This document shows, in pieces, positions 44,144 through 54,464 of a DNA stretch of 64,000 nt. Position numbers and translations under genes: made by a program. The stretch's first letter is position 1; each line of letters starts with the position of its first letter. Under the pieces are notes generated by a model. That model made no database searches. It had not been told where the DNA came from and saw only the letters and a list, made by a program, of their open reading frames with translations. The stretch is from contig OZ241870.1 of the NCBI GenBank assembly GCA_965202875.1, forward strand, positions 186,001-250,000, given 5' to 3'. This stretch comes from HK1 sp965202875 (GTDB taxonomy: Bacteria; Pseudomonadota; Gammaproteobacteria; HK1).

Positions 44144-45570
44144 CATAGGTAGGATCTTATAACTAATTGATTTTCATGGGATTTTATGAACCGTTGAAGT
44201 CCCATCCGAAATCTCCGATCATGGAATTGCTGGACCCACATGACAGGAGAAGACTCGGATGGGACGCCGCACTGTTGCTCAATTCGCCCACCAGATCAAG
44301 CGCGTGCTGTCGCCCACGGCACTCAATGACCTCGGACGGAGGGTCGGTTTCTGCCACCGGGAACGCCTGATTACTCCATATCGACTGGTCCTGGGCCTGC
44401 TGGCAGGCCATGCCACGGGGACGGTCGAGACATTGGCCGATATTCAACGGCAATTCAATGCGTTGTTCGGCACGACAGTCGCATACAAGCCGTTCCACAA
44501 CCAGTTGGCGAAGCGTTCCTTCAAGGACTTCATGCGGGCCGTGCTGGACGTGGTCCTTCAGCAATGGGTGGTGAGCGTGCTGCAGCCGACAGCGCGGGGT
44601 CCGCTCGGCGGGTTCGGTCGGATTGTGATCCAGGACGGCTGTTCGTTCGCGGTCAAGGATGCGCTTCGTGAGCATTACCCGGGACGATTCAAGAAGCAGA
44701 ACCCTGCTGCGGTGGAGCTGCACGTGACGATGAGTCTGTTGAATGAATCGGTGGAGCAGGTGACGCTGACGGCGGACACGGCGCCGGAGCGGCCCCATCT
44801 GCCCTCGCCCGAGGCGCTGCGCGATGACCTGCTGTTGGCGGACCGTGGGTACGTTGACCTGGAGTATATGGGTGCGGTGGACAGGGCGGGTGGGTATTTC
44901 GTGATGCGTGCGAGCGCATCGGTCAATCCGAAGGTGCAGGGTGCGTATACCTGGGAAGGGGAGGCGTTGGGGGAGTGGTCCGGGCAATTGTTGAAGCAGG
45001 GGGTTCTGTCGAAGGGCGAGACGGTCGACCTCGATGTGGTTTGGGGGAAGGGAGAGAAGGAGTTGGAGTTGAGGCTGTTGGCGCGGTGGAATCCTGACGA
45101 GGGGTGTCATACGTTGTTGGTGACGAATCTGGCGCGGAGCCGGTTCCGTGCGGAGCAGGTGGGGCAGCTCTATCGGTTGCGGTGGCAGGTCGAGCTGTTG
45201 TTCAAGGAGTGGAAGTCGTATGCGAATCTTCATGCGTTCGACACGAGCAATGCGGGGATAGCCGAGGGTCTGATATGGACGGCGATTGCGGCCTCGGTTC
45301 TGAAGCGTTACTTGGCTCAGATGACGCAGGTATTGCGAGGGGTCGAGGTCTCGACACGGAAGGTGGCGATGTGTGCGCGTCATGGATTGGGGGAGGTGTT
45401 CCGTGCGCTTGCTTGTGGAAGGAGACGTGGCTTTCTTCCCGTGTTACGAGGCTTGGTGGATTATCTGGCGAGCAATGCGACTCGGTCCCATCCGAAACGA
45501 GACCGCAAGAAAGGACGACTCCAATTCGGATTGGAGCCGGTTTTGTGATTTCCTTAAGTACCAACCTATG
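44144..45570 (+). mobile_element. Intact IS4-type insertion sequence (1427 bp)
   Basis: The ends are CATAGGTAGGATC (44144) and GTACCAACCTATG (to 45570). It is inserted into another copy of itself. The imperfect 9-bp flanks AGGGTGCAT and AAGGTGCAT fit the 8-12 bp target duplications of the family. Confidence 0.85.
44259..45548 (+). CDS. IS4-family transposase
   Basis: A 429-residue DDE transposase: VIQDGCSFAVKD (first Asp), LLADRGYVD (second Asp) and the IS4 signature YRLRWQVELLFKEWKSY (Y-x2-R-x3-E-x6-K). It is full length and uninterrupted, the only such copy of this family in the window. ATG 44259 follows AGGAGAAG. It can probably mobilise its own family. Confidence 0.92.
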   Translation: MGRRTVAQFAHQIKRVLSPTALNDLGRRVGFCHRERLITPYRLVLGLLAGHATGTVETLADIQRQFNALFGTTVAYKPFHNQLAKRSFKDFMRAVLDVVLQQWVVSVLQPTARGPLGGFGRIVIQDGCSFAVKDALREHYPGRFKKQNPAAVELHVTMSLLNESVEQVTLTADTAPERPHLPSPEALRDDLLLADRGYVDLEYMGAVDRAGGYFVMRASASVNPKVQGAYTWEGEALGEWSGQLLKQGVLSKGETVDLDVVWGKGEKELELRLLARWNPDEGCHTLLVTNLARSRFRAEQVGQLYRLRWQVELLFKEWKSYANLHAFDTSNAGIAEGLIWTAIAASVLKRYLAQMTQVLRGVEVSTRKVAMCARHGLGEVFRALACGRRRGFLPVLRGLVDYLASNATRSHPKRDRKKGRLQFGLEPVL

Positions 45571-46209
45571 AAGGTGCATATACTTGGGAAGGGGAGGCGT
45601 TGGAGGGGTGGTCCGGGCAATTGTTGAAGCAGGGGGTTCCGTCGAAGGGCGAGACGGTCGATCTCGATGTGGTTTGGGGGGAGGGAGAGAAGGCGTTGGA
45701 GTTGAGGCTGTTGGCGCGATGGAATCGTGACGAGGGGTGTCATACGGTTGTTGGTGACGAATCTGCCGCGCGCCCGATTCAGTGCGAAGCAGGTGGGGCA
45801 GCTCTATCGGTTGCGGTGGCAGGTTGAGCTGTTGTTCAAGGTTCAAGGAGTGGAAGTCGTATGCGAATCTTTGCGTTCGACACGAGCAAAGCGGGGATTG
45901 CCGAGGGGCTGGTATGGACGGCGATTGCGGCCTCGGTTCTGAAGCGTTGTCTGGCCCGGATGACGCAGGCATTGCGAGGGGTTGAGGTCTCGACGCGGAA
46001 GGTGGCGATGTGTGCGCGTCATGGATTGGGGGATGTGTTCCGTGCGCTTGCTCGTGGAAGGAGACGAGGCTTTCTTCCCGTGTTACGAAACCTGGTGGAT
46101 TATCTGGCGAGCAATGCGATTCGGTCCCATCCGAAACGAGACCGCAAGAGAGGACGACTCCAATTCGGATTGGAGCCGGTTTTGTGATTTCCTCAAGTAC
46201 CAACCTATG
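45571..46209 (+). pseudogene. IS4-type transposase copy X, right fragment
   Basis: Continues copy X (YTWEGEALEGW... to GRLQFGLEPVL) with frameshifts around 45745 and 45840. It ends with the IS tip CCAACCTATG at 46209. Copy X lies inside an IS1380-type element whose remainder follows. Confidence 0.85.
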
Positions 46210-46670
46210 AGGAGTCCACGTCGCGCAGCCGCCGGTGTCCGATGATCAGGTGCACGGCCAGAAGCATCATGATCATGTGATGGCCGTAAATCGGATTGGC
46301 CTTGAGATGGCGGAAGCATCTCCACAGCCGTTCTTTGATGCCGACGAGAGAGAAGAGGTGCTGGAAGACGATGAGTCCCGAATACGATGTCAGGCTCTGC
46401 GATTCGAATCGGAGGTCGAGGCCCAGCTTGGCTTTACCTCGAACGTCGGCTCGGCTATGCTTCATCTGCGTGGTCTCCGTTTTGTTTGGTACGTTGCTGT
46501 GCCAACGACTATTGTACCAGCTTCGGAGACCACGTTTCTTTCTGTTCCTTCCGTTTCGCGAATGACTCCGTACGACTTTGCACAAGATTCAAGAATACTG
46601 CGTGCGGCTTATCCTCACTGGCAGTGAACATGAGCTACATACCGCTTTGGTCCGAAAACCCTGTATTTTG
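46210..46670 (-). pseudogene. IS1380-type fragment: transposase N-terminus and right arm
   Basis: 46210-46465 encodes MKHSRADVRGKAKLG to HRRLRDVDS, the first ~85 residues of the transposase seen at 35533-36907. 46466-46670 is its right arm, cut before the terminal repeat at a 19-bp inverted repeat (46671). The rest of the gene was displaced by IS4 copy X and lost. Confidence 0.85.
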
Positions 46671-46837
46671 GTAACTACTCACCCCCTGTTTAGAGAGGTT
46701 ATGGAGAACAGATAGACGGCAGGGGTTCGACGCAGCCAAGGGACGTTTCCGGCAGTGCACCGTTTTGTTCTTGACATCATGGCGTCGTGCCGCCAGGGTG
46801 CGGCTCCTGTCCAGGCGGTGGGGCTGGCGCGGGTGGG

Positions 46838-47345
46838 CTGTCTCGGGTCGAAGGCGACATCGGGGCTGTGTCAGCCCCTCATCGCGATGATGCCGCCGCA
46901 CGCCACCTGCATCTTCATCGCTTCGGCGGGGGCGCCCTCATGAGGCGCAAGCCCCCGGCGTTGCGCAACGTCGGCATCGACCGCGATGCGCGGGCGCTGG
47001 CGCGGTTCGAGTGCGAGTATCCCGTGGAGCTCGTCCACGGGTGCGCGCCCCGGTTCGTGGCGCACTATGCGTTCGAGGGCACGGAGCTCATCTACAGCGA
47101 CCCGCCGTACCTGAGGCGGACCCGCACGTCCCGGCGCCGGTACCGCTACGACTACGAGGAGGCGGACCCTATCGAGTGGCTGGAGCCGCTCAAGGGGGTG
47201 CCCTGCCGGGTGATGGTCTCGGGCTCTCCCTCGGCGCTGTACGAGGAGCGGCTGACGGGGTGGCGCAGCGCACAGTGGCAGGTGATGAACCAGGGCGGGG
47301 TGCGCACCGAGTGCGTGTGGTTCCACTTCGCCCCCGACCGGGTGC
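46838..47345 (+). pseudogene. D12-class DNA adenine methylase, frameshifted
   Basis: LGSKATSGLCQPLIAMMPPHA in one frame, then after a frameshift near 46915 GGGALMRRKPPALRNVGIDRD and LIYSDPPYLRRTR (the DPPY motif) in another. This matches phage-type D12 adenine methylases. It lacks a proper start and its C-terminus runs into an IS66 fragment, so it is not functional. It was probably picked up from a prophage. Confidence 0.8.
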
Positions 47346-47831
47346 ATGGGGCCGGTGCACAACGCCGAGCACTGCGCCAACACCCGCACCCGCGAGCGCC
47401 TCAAGGTGCTCACCGTCGAGCGCTGCGCACGCTGTGGCGAAGACCTCGCCGGCACCGACTGCCTCGGGCACGAACGGCGCACCCTCATCGACGTCGTCTT
47501 CGAGAAGGGGGTGTATCACGCCAATGCACAGGTCAAGCACTGTCCCCGCTGCCACACCGAGACCCGGGCGCCCTTCCCCGCCGAGATGCCCGGCCCGCTC
47601 CAGTACGGCCACGGCCTCAAGGCCTGCGTCGTGCACCTGCTCGTCGCCCAGAGGCTCTCGCTCAAGCGCGTCACCCACTCGGTCCACGCCCTCATCGCAC
47701 AGACCCTCTCCGAGGCCACCCTCCTCCACTTCGTGATGCAGCTCCATCAGGCCCTGGCCGAATGGGATGCGTATTCCGGTGGGAAGATGATCCCTTTTGC
47801 GGGATGCACCGGACAGGTGCAAGGGGTCTGA
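47346..47831 (+). pseudogene. IS66-family transposase fragment
   Basis: Encodes a zinc-finger-like region (CARCGEDL...CPRCHTETRAPFPAEMPGPLQYG) and LKACVVHLLVAQRLSLKRVTHSVHAL, the N-terminal third of an IS66 TnpC. The catalytic part is missing, replaced by unrelated sequence and then the IS21 genes. Confidence 0.75.
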
Positions 47832-47924
47832 CCCCTGGAGTTGAGCGACGCGGGACAACCGGTTGCCGTATGACCCTCCGAGGCTTTGGAGGAGGGTCCG
47901 ACGGTGGCGAACAGGAGGTTGTCC

Positions 47925-49515
47925 ATGCGTAAGGTTCGAGAGGTCCTGCGGCTGCACTACGCCGCGGGGATGAGCCTCCGGGCGGTGGCCCGCAGCCTGA
48001 AGGTGTCGCCGGCGGTCCCCGCGAAAGCGGGGATGGGGAGGTGCATCCGCCGCGCCGAGGCGCAGGGTCTGGGCTGGCCGCTGCCGGACTCGCTGGATGA
48101 TGCGGGGCTGGAGCGTCGGCTGTTTCCGGCGCCGGCGCCGAGGGGGAAGCCGCGTCCGGTGCCGCGGTGGAGTGAGGTGCACCGCGAGCTGCGCGCCAAG
48201 GGGGTGACGCTGGCGCTGCTGTGGGAGGAGTACAAGGCGGTCCATCCCGAGGGGCTGCAATATAGTTGGTTCTGCGAGCGGTACCGGGCGTGGGTGTCGA
48301 AGCTCGACGTGGTGATGCGCCAGGAGCACCGCGCGGGTGAGAAGCTGTTCGTGGACTCCGCCGGGCACACGGTGGGGGTGGTGGACCGGCGCACCGGGGA
48401 GCTACGTCAGGCACAGGTCTTCGTCGCGGTGCTGGGGGCGTCGAGCTACACCTGTGCCGAGGCGACGTGGACGCAGGGCCTGGCGGACTGGGTCGGGTCG
48501 CATGCGCGCGTTCGAGCTCTTCGGGGGCTGTCCCGAGCGGGTCGTTCCCGACAATCTGCGCGCGGCGGTGAGCCGGGCGCATCCCCCCGCGTACGCGGGG
48601 GCCGACACCAATCCGACCTGCCACGACCTGGCCCGCCACTACGGGGTTGCGGTGCTGCCGGCGCGGGTGCGACGCCCGCGCGACAAGGCCAAGGTCGAAG
48701 CCTGCCCCCGAATGGGGGAATCGGGGGTGGGCGTGCAGGGGGTCGAGCGCTGGATACTGGCCGCGCTTCGTCATCGCACGTGCTTCTCGCTGGCCGAGCT
48801 CAACGCGGCCATCGCCGAGCTCCTTCAGCGGCTCAACGCGCGCGCGTTGCGCAAGCTCCCGGGGTCGCGGCGCTCGCTGTTCGACCAACTCGACCGTCCC
48901 GCGCTTCGCCCGCTGCCCACCGAGCGCTACGTGTTCGCCGAGTGGAAGAAGGTCCGGGTCAACATCGACTCCCACGTCGAGGTCGCCGGGCACGACTACT
49001 CCGTCCCCCACGCCCTGGCCCGGCGCCCGCTCGACGTGCGCCTCACCGCCCACACCGTGGAGTGCCTGTACTGCGGCCAGCGCGTGGCCAGCCACGTGCG
49101 CTCTTCGCTCAAAGGCCGCCACACCACCGCCGACGAGCCCATGCCCGAGAGGCACCGCCGGATGGGCCAGTGGACACCTGAGCGCTTCATCCGCTGGGCC
49201 GAGAAGACCGGCCCGCACACCACCGCCCTCATCACCACCGTGCTCGGCTCCCGGCGCCACCCCCAACAGGCCTTCCGCTCCTGCCTGGGGATTCTGCGCC
49301 TAGCCAACAGCTACGGCGAGGCCCGCCTCGAAGCGGCCGCGCGCCGCGCACTGGCCATCGCCAGCCACAGCGACCTCAGCGTCGAGTCCATCCCCCGATT
49401 CAGGCGCTCGGGGGCAGGCCTCGCCCATCGCCTCGACGTGACCCCACCCGAGCCGGTCGAACCCGCCGCACCGCTCGTGCACCCCAACATCCGCGGCGCC
49501 GGCTACTACTCCTGA
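47925..49515 (+). pseudogene. istA: IS21-type transposase IstA, frameshifted, with in-frame palindromic inserts
   Basis: Recognised by RAVARSLKVSP...RCIRRAEAQGL (helix-turn-helix), EKLFVDSAGHTVGVV (first Asp), FELFGGCPERVVPDNLRAAVS (second Asp), RRPRDKAKVE (Glu) and ARRPLDVRLT. A 2-base deletion at about 48500 (GSH-MRAF) shifts the frame. Hairpins at 48017, 48584, 48700 and 49392 add extra codons, compared with the expected family sequence, without breaking the frame. Start ATG 47925 follows AGGAGG. Confidence 0.85.
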
Positions 49516-49530
49516 GAGGACACCGACAGG

Positions 49531-50357
49531 TTGACCCATCCCACCGTGGACAAGCTCCACCCGCTCCGATGCGCCGGCATGGCCAAGGCGCTCACCGAAC
49601 AGCTCGCCTCACACGAGGTCCGGAACCTGACGTTCGAGGCCTGCCCCCGAGTCCCATCGGGGGAGCGCCTCGGACTGCTCGTCGACCGCGAGCTCACCGA
49701 GCGACACTCCCGACAGCTCACCCACCGGCTGCGCCGCGCCAAGCTCCGCCACGCCGCCTGCTTCGAGGACATCGACTTCCGCCAGCCCCGTGGACTCGAC
49801 AAGGCCCTCGTCCTGTCACTGGCCGACGGGCGCCGGGTGCGTGAACACCTCAACGTCCTCATCACCGGACCGACCGGCATCGGCAAGTCGTGGATGGCCT
49901 GTGCACTCGCCCACAGCGCCTGCCGACACGCCCACAGCGCCTCATACCGCCGCCTGCCGCGCCTGCTCGGCGAGCTGGCCATCGCCCGCGCCGACGGCAG
50001 CTATCCCAGGCGGCTCGCCTCGCTCGCCAAGACCGAGGTCCTCGTCATCGACGACTTCGGCCTCGCCAAGCTCACCGCCGCGACCTGCTCGAAATCATCG
50101 AGGACCGCTATGGCATCCGCTCGACCGTGCTCACCAGCCAGCTCCCCGTCGAGAAGTGGCACGACGCCATCGCCGACCCGACCCTGGCCGACGCCATCCT
50201 CGACCGCCTCGTGCACAGCGCCTACCCACTCAACCTGAAGGAAGAATCCATGCGCAAAAGACATCGACCATCGACCCAAACCGGTCACCGCGACTCATCA
50301 TCCAACCCCCGCGTCGCTTCGCTCCGACCGGTGATCACCTTGCGCCGGAATCGCTGA
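49531..50357 (+). pseudogene. istB: IS21-type helper ATPase IstB, frameshifted
   Basis: An AAA+ helper of IstA: LNVLITGPTGIGKSWMACAL (Walker A) and VLVIDDFGLAKLT (Walker B). The frame breaks at about 50080, where roughly ten bases appear to be missing. The family sequence DLLEIIEDRYGIRSTVLTSQLPVEKWHDAI then continues in another frame. A palindromic insert at 49639-49663 adds about eight residues (ACPRVPSG) before ERLGLLVDRELTER. TTG at 49531 is the likely original start, 16 bases after the istA stop. Confidence 0.85.
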
Positions 50358-50395
50358 TCACTTTCACCGGAATGCGCAGGGGGTGAGTAGTTACC

Positions 50396-51459
50396 CTTGA
50401 ACAACGGCTCGACCTGCCACCGCAACCGATAGAGCTGCCCCACCTGCTCCGCACTGAATCGGCTCCGCGCCAGATTCGTCACCAGCAACGTATGACACGC
50501 CTCATCAGGATTCCATCGCGCCAACAGCCTCAACTCCAACGCCTTCGCTCCCTCCCCCCAAACCACATCGAGATCGACCGTCTCGCCCTTCGACGGAATA
50601 CCCTGCTTCAACAATTGCCCGGACCACCCCTCCAACGCCTCCCCTTCCCACGGATACGCACCCTGCACCTTCGGATTGACCGATGCGCTCGCACGCATCG
50701 CGAAATACCCACCCGCCCTGTCCACCGCACCGAGATACTCCCGGTCGAAGTACCCTCGGTCCGCCAACCGCAGGTCATCGCGCAGCGCCTCGGGCGAGGG
50801 CAGATGGGGCCGCTCCGGCGCCGTGTCCGCCGTCAACGTCACCTGCCCCACCGATTCATTCAGCAGACTCATCGTCATGCAGCTCCACCGCAGCAGGGTT
50901 CTGCTTCTTGAATCGTCCCGGGTAATGCTCACGAAGCGCGTCCTTGACCGCGAACGAGCATCCGTCCTGGATCACACTCCGACCGAACCCACCGAGCGGG
51001 CCCCGCGCCGTCGGCTGCAGCACGCCCACCACCCATTGCTGAAGGACCACGTCCAGCACCGCTCGCAAAGTCCTTGAAGGAACGCTTCGCCAACGGGTCG
51101 TGGAACGGCTTGCATGCGACCGTCGTGCCGAACAACGCATTGAATTGCCGTTGCATATCGGCCAACGTCTCGACCGTCCCCGTCGCGTGGCCCGCCAGCA
51201 GGCCCAGGACCAGTCGATACGGAGTCATCAGGCGTTCCCGGTGGCAGAAACCGACCCTCCGTCCGAGGTCATTGAGCATCGTGGGCGACAGCACGCGCTT
51301 GATCTGGTGGGCGAATTGAGCAACAGTGCGGCGTCCCATCCGAGTCCTCTCCTGTCATGTGGATGTGGTGATTCCATGATCGGAGATTTCGGATGGGACT
51401 TCCACGACCCGAATCAATTCCCAAATAATCAATTACTTATAAGATCCTACCTATGTCGT
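50396..51459 (-). pseudogene. IS4-type element copy Y, truncated and frameshifted
   Basis: The tip (complement of 51431-51459, starting CATAGGTAGGATC) and the transposase start at 51339 are intact. Frameshifts occur near 51080 (after LAKRSFKDF) and 50890. The gene ends abruptly at RWQVEPLFK against the 19-bp repeat at 50395. About 110 C-terminal residues are absent. Confidence 0.86.
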
Positions 51460-51865
51460 ACGCTACCGCCCCGCCGCCGGCGGCCGTCAGTATTCCGCGG
51501 CTTTATGCCACGGCCTCATTGAAGCCTCTCCTGGTGGGTGGGCCCCGCCAGTCCCGAGCATCGTATTCCGCGGCTTTGCGGGAACAGGCACGGGGTTCCC
51601 GCCCTCCCAAGATGCCCTATCCGTCACGTGCGGAAGACGTTGCCGGCATCGCCTCGCCGCCGCTTCCAGATGTCCGACCCCTCCATGGTGCATACAGGAA
51701 GTTCCGAGGAGAAGACCGGACACGCCCCCAGGCGAGAAACAGGGCCGGCGGCGATGCCCGATGCACCGGCGTTCTGTCGAAGCCGCTCCGGCTCCCGGAT
51801 GTCGTCCTGGAGAGCGGCGACAGGATAATGGGAGATACCACGACTACTCGGGGAGTATTCCGGGA
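51460..51865. other. Region without recognisable gene
   Basis: About 400 bases with no convincing coding sequence. A short repeated phrase TATTCCGCGGCTTT occurs twice (51491 and 51567). Confidence 0.5.
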
Positions 51866-52537
51866 TTACTTCGGCGCGTAGACCTTCAGAGTACAGCAGC
51901 CGCGCTTGCCGGCGGTCCAGGTGTCGCATTCGAAGCGGAATCCCGCGCCCTCGAACTTGCCGTAGTCGATGGCAGAGCCGATGTCACACATCTTCGCCAC
52001 CTCCTCGTCTCCGAGCCCATAATCCTGCCATGCCTGCTTCAGGGGGCAGGTGGTGTTCAGCACCTCGAACGCCTCGTCGTCCCGGCGCAGGATCTCCGGG
52101 TTGAACACCGCACCGCCGCCAGCCGAGTGCGTCACGTGGTATTCGCCCAGCGCCCGAATCCCGTCCGGCGCGAACTGCCTGATGGGCTCCGCCATCTCCA
52201 CGCCCCGGCGGTAGATGGCGCGCTTCATGACCGCGAGCGCCTCTTCCTCGCCAACGACCTGCCGCAACTCGTCGAAGACCAAGTAGTAGAGGACGGCGCG
52301 GTTCGCGTTCGCGCCTCTCAGCTCGTCTCGCAGGGCGTCGGCATCCAATGGCTTCTCCAGCGCGGAAAGGGAAAAGGACGCGCGCGGATTGTAGCCCTCG
52401 GTCGAACGGGATTGATCGGCCGGTTTGGCCGGGAGCGCCGTCCGATGTACCACATTCAAACCGCCGGCCCGACGCGGGGAAGCGCTTCGGCAGGACGCTT
52501 GCAGCGCGGCGCAGCCCGCATCGGGGTTGCGCGTCAC
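51866..52537 (-). CDS. L-2-amino-thiazoline-4-carboxylate hydrolase-like protein
   Basis: Up to 223 residues. The C-terminal half (EVLNTTCPLKQAWQDYGLGDEEVAKMCDIGSAIDYGKFEGAGFRFECDTW, then GKRGCCTLKVYAP) resembles the ATC hydrolase-like family, with conserved cysteines in TTCPL, MCDIGS and GCC. Real members open the thiazoline ring on the way to cysteine; many relatives are uncharacterised. The first ~55 residues look non-conserved and no good start is visible downstream, so the true start is uncertain. The neighbour ggt also handles cysteine/glutathione-type substrates. Confidence 0.5.
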   Translation of the reverse strand: MTRNPDAGCAALQASCRSASPRRAGGLNVVHRTALPAKPADQSRSTEGYNPRASFSLSALEKPLDADALRDELRGANANRAVLYYLVFDELRQVVGEEEALAVMKRAIYRRGVEMAEPIRQFAPDGIRALGEYHVTHSAGGGAVFNPEILRRDDEAFEVLNTTCPLKQAWQDYGLGDEEVAKMCDIGSAIDYGKFEGAGFRFECDTWTAGKRGCCTLKVYAPK

Positions 52538-52634
52538 GACGGTTCCCGGAGCCCGACCCGGGTGCCCGGGACCGCTTCGTCAGCGTCCACGCGCTGTCGG
52601 CTCCCGGGCACGCCACTCGGGCCCGGGTTCCCGT

Positions 52635-54194
52635 TCACGCGATGACCACGCACGCCCCGCCCCGCCTCGGATCGCCGGCGCCCTCGACACCGCGCGGCCC
52701 GGACGCGACGCTGTGGGCACCGCCGAAGAACATGTTCGGCGCGGTCCACAACTGATGCTCCGGCCACGCTTCGAGCACCGGGGCGATGCGTTCGGGGTCG
52801 AACCCGCCCTCGACGCTCAGGAACGACTCCTCCACGTGGACTCGCGGGGCGGTGACCGCCGCATCGACGTCCATCCCGAAGTCCACCAGGTTGACGAGCA
52901 CCTGCAACAGCGCGGTGCGGATCCGGCTCGATCCGCCCGAGCCGGTGGCCGCCTTGCGCCCGTCGCACCACACCAGCACGGTGGGGGCCATCATCGAGGT
53001 CATGCGTTCGTCGGGGCGCCACCGGTGGAATCCGCCCGGGTTGAGATCCGCCTCGCCCAACATGTTGTTCATGACGATACCGGTCCCGGGCACGACGTAG
53101 CCCGAGCCGGCGCCGTTCGAGACCGTCGCGCTCGCGATGTTGCCGGCCGCGTCGATGACGCTCACCTGGGTCGTGCCCCGGAACGCGCGGGCGCGTCCTG
53201 CGACCTGGGTCCGCCACCGTTCGACCAATGTCGGATCGAGCGCCGCGAGGGCCTCGATGGAGTGCTCGACGCGCGCCGCCGAGGTCGCCTCCATCACCGC
53301 GGCGAGCCGCCCGACGTGTGCCGCGGATCCGAATGTACCGGCTCCAAACGGCTCGAACGCCTCGGCCGCGAACGGCCCGGCGTCGAGCGTGGCGAGCAGG
53401 GCGAGGCCGAAGCCGGCCAGCGTCCCCCCGGACGAGGGCGGCGGATTGGTCAGGATGCGTACCCCGCGGTAATCGAGCGAGAGGGGCGCGCGCCTTTCGA
53501 TCCGGTAGCCGGAGAGGTCCGCCGCTTCGAGATGTCCGCCCGATGCCATGTCTGCGACGAGCGACGCGGCGATCTCGCCCCGGTAGAACAGATCAGCCCC
53601 CTCGATCGCTATCGCTTCGAGGGCGTCGGCGAGCATGGGGTTGGCCAAACGCTCGCCGGTCTGCACCGGTTCCCCCGGCGCCGCGGCGCTTGCGAAGATC
53701 GAGCGGCACGCCTCGCTCGCGCCGACGATCGCCTCCGCGACGCCGAACAGGTACGCCTGGTACTCGCTCACCGTGACCCCCTCGACCGCGAGCCTGCAGG
53801 CCGGCGCCACCAGCTCACGCAACGGCACCGTCGCGAGGTCGGCGTGGATATCGGCGATCCCTCGCATCATTCCGGGCGTCGCGGTCGTGCCCCGGCCGAC
53901 GTGGAACTCCTGCCGGGCGATGCCGAAGTCCGCTACCACCGGGTAGAACTCAACATCGCCGGCGGGCCGGTGCGCGCGTGGGGTCTGCACGAAGAAGTCG
54001 TAGATCCGCGGCCGTTCCCCCTCCGGCGCGGCGAGCAGAAAACCACCCCCTCCGGGCGAGGAGAGCACCGGCTCGGTCACGAAGCTCGTCGCGAGCGCCG
54101 CGATGACCGCGTCGTAGGCGTTCCCGCCCGCGCGAAGCACGTCCTCCGCCGCTGCCGCGGTGAGTGCGTGGCCGGCCGCGACGACGCTGCTCAT
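52635..54194 (-). CDS. ggt: Gamma-glutamyltransferase
   Basis: A 519-residue N-terminal-nucleophile hydrolase that removes or transfers the gamma-glutamyl group of glutathione and related compounds. The heavy-chain region has AAEDVLRAGGNAYDAVIAA and SSPGGGGFLL. The self-processing site and nucleophile is Thr341 in RGTTQVSVIDAAGN. The light chain has MMAPTVLV and the oxyanion/substrate loop ATGSGGSSRI. No signal peptide is evident, so this member looks cytoplasmic. ATG 54194 starts the conserved MSSVVAAGHALTAAAA; an upstream start at 54272 would add a proline-rich leader. Confidence 0.9.
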   Translation of the reverse strand: MSSVVAAGHALTAAAAEDVLRAGGNAYDAVIAALATSFVTEPVLSSPGGGGFLLAAPEGERPRIYDFFVQTPRAHRPAGDVEFYPVVADFGIARQEFHVGRGTTATPGMMRGIADIHADLATVPLRELVAPACRLAVEGVTVSEYQAYLFGVAEAIVGASEACRSIFASAAAPGEPVQTGERLANPMLADALEAIAIEGADLFYRGEIAASLVADMASGGHLEAADLSGYRIERRAPLSLDYRGVRILTNPPPSSGGTLAGFGLALLATLDAGPFAAEAFEPFGAGTFGSAAHVGRLAAVMEATSAARVEHSIEALAALDPTLVERWRTQVAGRARAFRGTTQVSVIDAAGNIASATVSNGAGSGYVVPGTGIVMNNMLGEADLNPGGFHRWRPDERMTSMMAPTVLVWCDGRKAATGSGGSSRIRTALLQVLVNLVDFGMDVDAAVTAPRVHVEESFLSVEGGFDPERIAPVLEAWPEHQLWTAPNMFFGGAHSVASGPRGVEGAGDPRRGGACVVIA

Positions 54195-54382
54195 CGCGGC
54201 TCCGGCCGGCGGCTCGGCGACCTCCGGAGCCGGAGGGATCGGTAGGTTGATGCGGATGCTTCCACGGTGCAATTCAACCGGACTTCGGCGCTACGATTCA
54301 AGGCGCGGCGTTCAGGCAGGCGTCGGCGATCGCCATACGTAACTCAAGTTTCGGGATTCAAAATGCCTGAATCAGGCGATGG

Positions 54383-54464
54383 ATTCCCGCTTTCGCGGGA
54401 ATGACGTCATTTCAGCGAGACGCGTTGCTTTTTAGCTGGCCGTCATTCCCGCGAAAGCGGGAAT
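54383..54464. repeat. Pair of dRS3-like hairpins
   Basis: Units at 54383-54402 and 54445-54464 in opposite orientation, the same arrangement as inside the composite units but here outside any recognised element. Confidence 0.85.

Larger units (their letters stand above)
46671..50395. mobile_element. 3.7-kb block bounded by 19-bp inverted repeats (IS66/IS21 nest)
   Basis: GGTAACTACTCACCCCCTG at 46671-46689 is repeated exactly inverted at 50377-50395. Ends starting GTAA are typical of IS66 elements, and an IS66 transposase fragment lies inside. The block also holds a broken D12 methylase and an IS21 element. No 8-bp target duplication is seen, so the present flanks are rearranged. Confidence 0.6.
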
